A model generated the notes under the pieces. That model ran no database searches, was not told where the DNA came from, and worked only from the letters and a program-made list of their open reading frames with translations. From NCBI RefSeq assembly GCF_018294505.1, contig NC_057798.1, positions 370,118,199-370,182,198 on the forward strand: a stretch of DNA of 64,000 bases, in the 5' to 3' direction. Within the stretch, counting starts at the first letter, position 1. Every line of letters begins with the position of its first letter. The position numbers and the translations under genes are program-made. Positions 47,198 through 56,516 of the stretch are shown here, one piece after another. Source of the DNA: Triticum aestivum. Its lineage: Eukaryota; Streptophyta; Magnoliopsida; Poales; Poaceae.

Positions 47198-47202
47198 ATC
47201 AT
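47198..47202. repeat. Target-site duplication ATCAT (left) of the non-autonomous Gypsy
   Basis: Identical to 55475-55479. Confidence 0.9.
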
Positions 47203-48845
47203 TGATACGTGTCCAATGTATCTATAATTTTTGATTGTTCCATGCTATTATATTATCTATTTTGGATGTTTAATGGGCTTTAATATGCTATTTTATATTA
47301 TTTTTGGGACAACCTATTAACCGAGGGCCCATTGCTAGTTTCTGTTTTTTTGCTTATTTTAGAGTTTTGCAGAAAAGGAATACCAAACGGAGTCCAAATG
47401 GAATGAAACCTTCGCGATGATCTATCTTGGACCGAAAGCAAACCAACAGACTTGGAGATGAAGGCGAAGACGTAACAAGGAGGCCNNNNNNNNNNNNNNN
47501 NNNNNNNNNNNNNNNNNNNNNNNNNNNNNNNNNNNNNNNNNNNNNNNNNNNNNNNNNNNNNNNNNNGGGGGGGGCGCCCCCACCCTCATGGGCCACTCGT
47601 AGCTCCACCGACCTAGTTCTTTCGCCTATATATACTCTTATACCCTGAAAACATCAGGGGGAGCCACGAAACCACTTTTCCACCGCCGCAACCTTCTGTA
47701 CCTATGAGATCCCATCTTGGGGCCTTTTTCGGCGATCTTCCGGAGGGGGATTCGATCACGGAGGGCTTCTACATTAACACCATTACCTCTCCGATGAAGC
47801 GTGAGTAGTTTACCAAAGACCTTAGGGTCCATAGTTATTAGCTAGATGGCTTCTTCTCTCTCTTTGATTCTCAATACAAAGTTCCCCTCGATGTTCTTGG
47901 AGATCTATTCGATGTAATACTCTTTTGCGGTGTGTTTGCCGAGATCTGATGAATTGTGGATTTATGATTAAGATTATATATGAATATTATTTGGTTCTTC
48001 TCTGAATCTTATATGCATGATTTGATATCTTTGCAAGTCTCTTCGAATTGTCGGTTTAGTTTTGCCTACTATATTGATCTTTCTTGCCATGAGAGAAGTG
48101 CTTAGCTTTGGGTTCAATCTTGCGGTGTCCTTTCCCAGTGACAGTAAGGGCAGCAAGGCACATATTGTATTGTAGCCATCAAGGATAAAAGATGGGGTTT
48201 TCATTATATTGCTTGAGTTAATTCCTCTACATCATGTCATCTTGCTTAATGCATTACTCCATTCTTTATGAACTTAATACTCTAGATGCATGCTGGATAG
48301 CGGTCGATGTGTGGAGTAATAGTAGTGGATGCAGGTAGGAGTCCGTCTACTTGACATGGACGTGATGCCTATGTTCATGATCATTGCCTTAGATGTCATC
48401 ATAATTATGTGCTTTTCTATCAATTGCTCGGTAGTAATTTGTTCACCCACCAGAATACATGCTATCTTGAGAGAAGCCACTAGTGAAACCTATGGCCCCG
48501 AGGTCTCTTTTCCATATTATTGAATCTCGTTTACATCTTGCTAGTTTTCAATCTATTATTTTGCAATCTTTACTTTCCAATCTATACACCCCAAAAATAC
48601 CAAAAATATTTACTTTATTATCTCTATCAGATCTCACTTTTGCGAGTGACCGCGAAGGGATTGACAACCCCTTTATCGCGTTGGTTGCAAGTTCTTGATT
48701 GTTTGTGCAGGTATTCGGTGACTTATGCATCGTGTCCTACTGGATTGATACCTTGGTTCTCAAAACCGAGGGAAATACTTATGCTACTTTGTTGCATCAC
48801 CCTTTCCTCTTCAAGGGAAAAACAATGCAAGCTCAAGAGGTAGCA
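47203..48845 (+). repeat. 5' LTR of the non-autonomous Gypsy
   Basis: TG...CA bounded (TGATACG to GTAGCA), with a TATA box TATATATA at 47627-47634 and an 81-N gap at 47486-47566. The right LTR has the TATA as TATGTATA. Confidence 0.85.
47486..47566. other. Assembly gap (81 N) in the 5' LTR
   Basis: It falls at a G-rich stretch. The matching part of the right LTR is only about 26 bases longer than the sequence shown, so the gap size is probably overestimated. Confidence 1.
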
Positions 48846-48856
48846 AGAAGGATTTT

Positions 48857-48875
48857 TGGTATCGTTGCCAGGGAG
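48857..48875 (+). other. Primer-binding site of the non-autonomous Gypsy
   Basis: TGGTATCGTTGCCAGGGAG, 11 bases after the LTR. From memory the family has TGGCGCCGTTGCCGGGGA here; the differences are C-to-T and G-to-A changes at CG or CNG positions. Confidence 0.55.
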
Positions 48876-49080
48876 ATCTACGCCAAGTCAAGCCATACCA
48901 AGTACCCATCATAAACACTTCTCCCTTGCATTACATTATTCGCCATTCACCTCTCGTTTTCCTCTTCCCCACTTATAAAACAATTTTCGAAAACCTTTGC
49001 CTTTTCTTCGCCCGTCTTCCATTCGTCTTTTTTCGCTTGCTTCTTGTGTGCTCCTTTATTAGTTCAGTTTGTTGCCATCA

Positions 49081-49825
49081 TGTCTGAAACTGGGGAGGTT
49101 ATCATTGAAAATCTTGAAGAAGCACTTGAGTCTTGTTCTTTGAATCATGAAACTGAAAATCCACCTAATTACAAAACAAAAATCGTTCGTGTGGGGGATG
49201 GTAATATTATTGGAAAAATTATCATCCAAGAATTCTTTGATCGCACAAGATCCATGCCTATTAATAAAAAGTCTATTCTTCTTGAGACCAACTGTTATGC
49301 TGATGCCATTGTTATGCTTGTTGAGAAATTAGAAAGAAAACTTGTGCATATCATCCTGCTTTGCAAAATGTGTTTTATGAACTTCCTAATATCAATCACT
49401 CTATAGCTAAAAAGATTGCCACTATTATCCTTATGCGCGAATTCGATTTTCTAATACAAGAAGCTAGGGATATTTTTGCTTTCTATAAAAAAGATGTTTA
49501 ACACCCTCCAATTATAGATATTTTGTACAATAAAGAACCCATGCGTAGTTTGGAAGCTAGAGATTATCAATCTTATAGTGAAAATCTTACGAAGAGAGTT
49601 CCCCATTCTGAAATATCTCAATCTTTGTACCTTGAGGCTTTTGAGGACTTTGACTCGATTACTAGAGGAATTTATGTAGGATTCCATAGGGATTGGTTGA
49701 ATAAAATGATGAAGGAACCCGTTAGAAACGAACTACGCATTTTATATGATGATATATATGGTGATGATTCCGACTATGGGTTTATGAATGTTAAATTTGT
49801 AAATCCAAGCCCTTTTCATGATTAA
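49081..49825 (+). pseudogene. Short ORF of the non-autonomous Gypsy, broken
   Basis: The ATG at 49081 opens an acidic sequence (MSETGEVIIENLEEALESC) that continues, after a frame change near 49345 and a TAA at 49499-49501, to a stop at 49823-49825. The combined length is about 247 codons. It has no zinc knuckle and no recognisable gag or pol motif; it is AT-rich in codon use like the rest of the element. It may be a replacement or remnant of gag that allows packaging by an autonomous partner. Function unknown. Confidence 0.5.
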
Positions 49826-52727
49826 GTTCTTCTTCTAAAAGGGAAAGAATAGATTTGTTAAGACGAGTTTTGGAGGATTTGATGAGGAAAGAATTGCATG
49901 CCGAAGATGGCAATATCTAGATCTATTCTTTTTTTATGCCTAGCTAGGGGCGTTAAACGATAGCACTTGTTGGGAGGCAACCCAATTTTATTTTTGTTCT
50001 TTACTTTTTGCTCTTGTTTAGTAATAAATAATTCATCTAGCCTCTGGTTAGATGTGGTTTTATGTTGTATTTAGTGTTTGTTCAAAGTAGAACCTTTGGG
50101 AAGACTTGGGTGAAGTCTTTGCGATCTTGCTGTTAAAAACAGAAACTTTTCGGCTCATGAGAATAGCTGTCATTTTTTTTTACAGAAGAGTGCTTTTAGG
50201 TTGATTCTTTTTTTGGAAGATTAATAGACAAATTCTTCACTTCCACCAATTTATTTCAGAATTTTTGGAGTTACATAAGTATTCGAAAGTTATAGATTTC
50301 TATAGACTATTCTGTTTTTGACAGATTCTGTTTTTTGTGTGTTGTTTGCTTATTTTGATGAATCTATGAGTAGTATCAGGGGGTATGAACCATAGAGAAG
50401 TTGGAATACAGTATGTTTAACAGAAATATAAATAAAGAATGAGTTCATTACAGTACCTTAAAGTGGTGGTTTATTTTCTTATACTAACGGAGCTCATGAG
50501 ATTTTCTATTGAAGTTTTGTGTTGTGAAGTTTTCAAGTTTTGGGTAAGGATTTGACGGAATTTAGAATAAGGAGTGGAAAGAGCCTAAGCTTGGGGATTA
50601 CCAAGGAACCCCATGGTAAAATTCAAGGACAACCAAAAGCCTAAGCTTGGGGATGCCCCAGAAGGCATCCCCTCTTTTGTCTTCATCTATCGGTAACTTT
50701 ACTTGAGGCTATATTTTTATTCACCACATGATATGTGTTTTGCTTGGAGCGTCTTGTATGATTTGAGTCTTTGATTTTTAGTTACCACAATCATCCTTTC
50801 TTTACACACCTTTTGGGAGAGACACGCATGAATCGTGATTTATTAGAATACTCTATGTGCTTCACTTATATCTTTTGAGCTAGACAATATTGCTCTAGTG
50901 CTTCACTTATATCTTTTTAGACCTTGGCGGTGGTTTTATTTTATATAAATTGTTCATCTCTCATGCTTCACTTATATTATTTTTAGAGTCTTTTAGAATA
51001 ACATGGTAATTTGCTTTGGTTATAAAATTAGTCCTAATATGATGGGCATCCAAGATGGGTATAATAAAAACTTTCATATAAAGTGCATTGAATACTATGA
51101 GAAGTTTGATTCTTTATGATTGTTTTGAGATATGAAGATGGTGATATTAGAGTCATGCTAGTTGAGTAGTTGTGAATTTGAGAGATACTTGTGTTACAGT
51201 TTGTGATTCCCGTAGCATGCACATATGGTGAACCGTTATGTGATGAAGTTGGAGCATGATTTATTTATTGATTGTCTTCCTTATGAGTAGCGGTTGGGGA
51301 CGAGCGATGGTCTTTTCCTACCAATCTATCCCCTTAGGAGCATGCGCGTAGTACTTCATTTCAATAACTAATAATTTTTTGCAATAAGTATGTGAGTTCT
51401 TTATGACTAATGTTGACTCCATGGATTATACGCACTCTCACCCTTCCACCATTGCTAGCCTCTCTTGTGTCGCGCAACTTTCGTCGGTACCATACACCCA
51501 CCATATACCTTCCTCAAAACAGCCACCATACTTACCTATTATGGCATTTTCATAGCCATTCCGAGATATATTTCCATGCAACTTTCCACCATTTCATTTA
51601 TTATGACACGCTCCATCATTGTCATATTGCTTTGCATGATCATGTAGTTGACATTGTATTTGTGGGAAAGCCACCGTTCATAATTTATCATACATGTCAC
51701 TCTTGAATTATTGCACGTCCCGAAGGCATTCACATAGAGTCATATTTTGTTCTAAGTATCGAATTGTAATTCTTGAGTTGTAAGTAAATAAAAGTGTGAC
51801 GATCTTCATTATTAGAGCATTGACGCAGTGAGGAAAGGATGATGGACACTATGATTCCCCCACAAGTCGGGATGAGACTCCGGACGAAAAAGAAAAAGAA
51901 AAGAAAAAAAGAGGCCATAAAAAAGTGAAAAGGCCCAAATAAAAAATGAGAGAAAAAGAGAGAAGGGGCAATGCTACTATCCTTTTTCCACACTTGTGCT
52001 TCAAAGTAGCACCATGATCTTCATGATAGAGAGTCTCCTATGTTGTCACTTTCATATACTAGTGGGGATTTTTCATTATAGAACTTGGCTTGTATATTCC
52101 AATGATGGGCTTCCTCAAAAGTGCCCTAGGTCTTCGTGAGCAAGCAAGTTGTATGCACACCCACTTAGTTTCTTTTGAGGTTTCATACACTTATAGCTCT
52201 AGTTCATCCGTTGCATGGCAATCCCTACTCACTCACATTGATATCTATTGATGGGCATCTCCATAGTCCGTTGATACGCCTAGTTGATGTGAGACTATCT
52301 TGTCCTTTTTGTCTTCTCCACAACCACCATTCTATTCCACCTATAGTGCTATGTCCATGGCTCATGTTCATGTATTGCGTGAAGATTGAAGAAGTTTGAG
52401 AACATCAAAAGTATGAAACAATTGCTTGGCTTGTCATCGGGGTTGTGCATAATTAAATAATTTGTATGATGAAGATAGAGCATAGCAAGACTATATGATT
52501 TTGTAGGGATAGCTTTCTTTGGCCATGTTATTTTGAGAAGACATGATTGCTTTGTTAGTATGCTTGAAGTATTAGTTTTTATGTCAATATTAAACTTTTG
52601 TCTTGAATCTTCTGGATCTGAACATTCATGCCACAATAAAGAAAATTACATTAATAAATATGTTAGGTAGCATTCCAGATCAAAAATTCTGTTTTTATCA
52701 TGTACCTACTAAAGGACGAGCAAGAAT
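49826..52727 (+). other. 3' non-coding interior of the non-autonomous Gypsy
   Basis: 2.9 kb without a gene. Notable items: a purine-rich AAAAAGAAAAAGAAAAG block near 51889-51905, two copies of TAAGCTTGGGGAT (50586-50598, 50642-50654), and a perfect 9-bp hairpin at 50649-50672. The same text is found in related autonomous elements after their pol, which supports an origin by internal deletion/replacement. Confidence 0.6.
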
Positions 52728-52743
52728 TAAGCTTGGGGATGAT
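52728..52743 (+). other. Polypurine-tract region before the 3' LTR
   Basis: TAAGCTTGGGGATGAT directly abuts the 3' LTR. The purine part, GGGGA(T)GA, is the likely plus-strand primer site. Confidence 0.55.
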
Positions 52744-53431
52744 TGATACGTCTCCAACGTATCTATAATTTTTGATTGTTCCATGCTATTATATTATCTA
52801 GTTTGGATGTTTAATGGGCTTTAATATGCTCTTTTATATTATTTTTGGGACTAACCTATTAACCGAGGGCCTAGTGCCAGTTTCTGTTTTTTTTTGCCTA
52901 TTTTAGAGTTCTGCAGAAAAGGAATACCAAACAGAGTCCAAACGGAATGAAACCTTCACGATGATCTTTCTTGGACCGAAAGCAAACCAGAAGACTTGGA
53001 GATGAAGTCGGAGACGTAACAAGGAGGCCACGAGGCAGGAGGGCGTGCCCAGGGGGGTAGGCACGCCCCCACCCTCATGGGCCCCTCGTAGCTCCACCGA
53101 CCTAGTTCTTTTGCCTATGTATACTCTTATACCCTAAAAACATCAGCGGGAGCCACGAAACCACTTTTCCACCGCCGCAACCTTCTATACCTGTGAGATC
53201 CCATCTTGGGGCCTTTTCCGGCGATCTGTCGGAGGGGGATTCGATCACGGAGGGCTTCTACATCAACACCATTACCTCTCCGATGAAGCGTGAGTAGTTT
53301 ACCGCATACCTTCGGGTCCATAGTTATTAGCTAGATGGCTTATTCTCTCTCTTTGATTATCAATACAAAGTTCTCCTCGATGTTCTTGGAGATCTATTCG
53401 ATGTAATACTCTTTTACAGTGTGTTTGCTGA

Positions 53432-54568
53432 TGATGAGGGAGCGAACCTCGAGGCGAGGGACGATCCATTGTTGGCCCGATCTTTCACAGCACAAAACTC
53501 CATCGCAGCAAGAACTAGATGCGGCTTTACAAAGATGTTCACAAACCTCGCAAAAACAACACACCAACCCCTCGATCTGAAGGAATAACGTGGACGAATC
53601 GTATAGGTTCAGCTTGTAATCTCCTACGCTTCGCATCGCAGGAACTCGCACGCCAATAGAGACTTTTGACAAGATTTCTCAAAACACGATAATGGCCGAC
53701 GGCCAAAAACACACACGTGACTAATTCATCTCAAAATAACCTCCCCCATAACAATGCGCACATAGGCTTTTTATATCAGCAGCTGACCCTCCTAAATTTG
53801 CTTGTTAAGCAAACAAACCAACCCTTCTAATTTGACGTGACCCACACAAATCTCAAAACATGAGGACTCTACTATATATATTTAAACAGATCACTTGCCT
53901 TATTATCTAGCACGTAATCTTTACATGACCAACAATGAAAAGCTAACTGACTTTGACTAATTCATTGGATGTGACGCCCTTGGGTCTGCATGGCAGGTGG
54001 ACCCCAGCCAGTTTTTTTAAGGGTAGGACTTCCATTGGCAGAAACATATCTTTGTATGCAAGTAATTCTGGTGGTCGACAGTGGCGGACCTAGAGAATAT
54101 TTTGACTGGGGGCAAACTACTTGAGTGGGGGCATATTCTATAAAAATTCAAAAAAATAGGTATATTTTTAAACAATCACAAGCAAATTCACTGGAATTTC
54201 AAATTTTGAGTGGGGTCCTGGGCACCCACTCACCTCAACATAGGTCCGCCCTTGGTGGTCGAGTCCTTCCAAAGAAACAACCGACTATATCTCCTCTAGC
54301 CATACCCAAACTCATCTCATTGGTTGTCATGTACGTAGCTTGATTTTCATACTCAACTAGAAAATATATTGATCTTTTAATTCTTGAAAACCAATCAGCT
54401 ATGAAAATATGGTTGCATGCGATCTGGACAACTTTCAATTCTCTTCCTTTGTCATGTTGCACCATATCATGCTCTAGCTTGCCATCTCTTGCCTTTCTAT
54501 GTGTGACCATGACTTTGCTGAGAACAGTAGAATTGGTAGTAGTACTGGCCAGAAGCATGGCCGTATCA
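53432..54568. mobile_element. Solo LTR (1137 bp) inside the 3' LTR
   Basis: It starts TGAT and ends ATCA and is flanked by GCTGA (53427-53431) and GCCGA (54569-54573), a 5-bp duplication with one mutation. The left LTR of the host has the uninterrupted site (TTTGCCGAGATC). No internal coding region or second LTR, so this is a recombined single LTR. The family is not recognised. Confidence 0.75.
54079..54254. mobile_element. hAT-type MITE (176 bp) inside the solo LTR
   Basis: CAGTGGCGGACCTA at the left and the complement CAAGGGCGGACCTA at the right (12 of 14 identical), with a perfect 8-bp duplication GTGGTCGA (54071-54078, 54255-54262), the hallmark length of hAT insertions. Confidence 0.85.
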
Positions 54569-55474
54569 GCCGAGATCCGATGAATTGTGGATTTATGATC
54601 AAGATTATCTATGAATATTATTTGGTTCTTCTCTGAATTCTTATATGCATGATTTGATATCTTTGCAAGTCTCTTCGAATTATCGGTTTAGTTTGGCCTA
54701 CTAGAATGATCTTTCTTGCCATGAGACAAGTTCTTAGCTTTGGGTTCAATCTTGCGGTGTCCTTTCCAAGTGACAGTAGGGGCAACAAGGCCCGTATTGT
54801 ATTGTTGCCATCGAGGATAAAAAGATGGGGTTTTCATCATATTGCTTGATTTAATTCCTATACATTGTGTATCTTGCTTAATGCGTTACTCCGTTCTTTA
54901 TGAACTTAATACTCTAGATGCATGCTAGATAGCGGTCGATGTGTGGAGTAATAGTAGTAGATGCAGGCAAGAGTCGGTCTACTTGACACAGACGTGATGC
55001 CTATGTTCATGATCATTGCCTTAGATGTCATCATAATTATGCGCTTTTCTATCAATTGCTCGGCAGTAATTTGTTCACCCACCCTAATACATGCTATCTC
55101 GAGAGAAGCCACTAGTGAAACCTATGGCCCCGGGGTCTCTTTTCCATATTACTGAATCATGTTTACATCTTGCTAGTTTCCGATCTGTTATTTTGCAATC
55201 TTTACTTTCCAATCTATACACCCAAAATACCAAAAATATTTACTTTATTATCTCTATCAGATCTCACTTTTGCGAGTGACCGTGAAAGAATGGACAACCC
55301 CTTTATCACGTTGGTTGCAAGTTCTTGATTGTTTGGTAGGTATTCGGTCACTTGTGCATCGTCTCCTACTGGATTGATACCTTGGTTCTCAAAACTGAGA
55401 GAAATACTTATGCTACTTTGCTGCATCACCCTTTCCTCTTTAAGGGAAAACCAACGCAAGCTCAAGAGGTAGCA

Positions 55475-55479
55475 ATCAT
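55475..55479. repeat. Target-site duplication ATCAT (right) of the non-autonomous Gypsy
   Basis: Matches 47198-47202. Ten bases later the next retrotransposon begins. Confidence 0.9.
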
Positions 55480-55489
55480 GCACACGGGA

Positions 55490-56429
55490 TGTCGGTGTAC
55501 TAGAGTAGGGGTACTCTAGTATCCCGAACTTGTGCACGGGCAGTTGCAGCACCCCGCGGCAAGGCTTGCCGGGCGACTGCCAAGGTCCTCCGTGATTCCC
55601 TTGGAGCCATTCAAGAACAAAGTATTTAAGCTCAGGAGACAAGGCCCCGGCAAGAGGAGCTTGCCGGGAAGGCCAACCAAGGCATCCCAAGGAACTTGCC
55701 GCGACGCGCCATGCGTCCCGGCAAGGCAACAAGGCCCCGGCAAGAGGAGCTTGCCGGGAAGACCAACCAAGGCATCTCGAGGCCCGGTGAGCGACAAGCT
55801 TCCGGGCCCGACAAGACAACGGCCGCGGCAAGGCACTTGCTGCGGCAGGCGGCCACTCTGTGCCCACGCTCCAGCGCATCCACCAACGTGTCGCTCTGGG
55901 GGCCTTTCCAGGCGCGCGTGGCAGATGGCTGTGCAGCCAGCGGTGCGCAGTGGCATGCGAAGCTGACAAGAATGCCATCGTGACGAGCGGTGGCGCCCCT
56001 GACGGTCCTTTTCTGCACTGTTTGGGCTACACAGATGGGCATTTAATGCCCTTGTCGCCAGCCGTCAGGGTTAGGTAGGGGGCACTGTGCAAGTAACTGT
56101 ACCAACCACCTCGCTTTTTACATTTGTACCCTTCTCTGCGTTGCCACCTGTCGGTGACCCCTTTAGCGTATAAAAGGAGGCCCATGCGCAACGTAGAGGG
56201 GGTTCGACTCTTTGGCAAGCCAGAAAACACTTAGCTCTCTCGAGCAAGAACATAATAGAATCAGACAAGCAGCAGTAGGAGTATTATCTCTCCGGAGAGC
56301 TCCAAAGCTGGGTAAACTGCTCGTGTGCTTCGCCTCGATCTGCTCTTCGTGCGACCTCCGCCCCCCGCCGAACCGAAAGGGGCACGGTCCGCCAGCCCCA
56401 TAGGTGTTCGTGGATCAGTTTCCCTGACA
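55490..56429 (+). repeat. 5' LTR of the Tat-lineage Gypsy (940 bp)
   Basis: TGTCGGTGTACTAGAGTAGG ... TTTCCCTGACA. TATA box TATAAAA at 56169-56175. Two 90-bp-spaced repeats near 55641 and 55731 each carry a perfect hairpin. Confidence 0.85.
56169..56175 (+). promoter_or_regulatory. TATA box of the Tat-lineage LTR
   Basis: GTATAAAAGGAGG context, about 260 bp before the LTR end; expected start of the R region about 30 bp downstream. Confidence 0.65.
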
Positions 56430-56516
56430 TCTTTGGCGCGCCAGGTAGGGGGCGTCGAGATTGTGCGAACCTGATCCGGCGTCCACACGAGCTAGATCTT
56501 CATTTTCATCATCAAC

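Larger units (their letters stand above)
47203..55474 (+). mobile_element. Non-autonomous Gypsy (Sabrina/WHAM-type LTR)
   Basis: LTRs at 47203-48845 and 52744-55474 (the second enlarged by a nested insertion), perfect ATCAT duplications, plus-strand orientation. The LTR begins TGATACGT(C/G)TCCAA(C/T)GTATC, a very common Triticeae LTR start. The 3.9-kb interior has one short, broken ORF and no protease, reverse transcriptase, RNase H or integrase, so it depends on a relative for replication. The LTRs differ by roughly 5-6% by hand count over the left 650 bp, older than Angela. Exact family name not certain. Confidence 0.85.
52744..55474 (+). repeat. 3' LTR of the non-autonomous Gypsy, interrupted
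   Basis: Ends ...CAAGAGGTAGCA at 55474 followed by ATCAT. Interrupted at 53432-54568 by a solo LTR; without it and one copy of its duplication the LTR is about 1.59 kb, close to the 5' LTR minus its gap. Confidence 0.85.

Noticed and set aside
55214..56042. Long frames on both strands in the Tat LTR
   Set aside because: GC-rich LTR sequence with palindromes; not protein-like.
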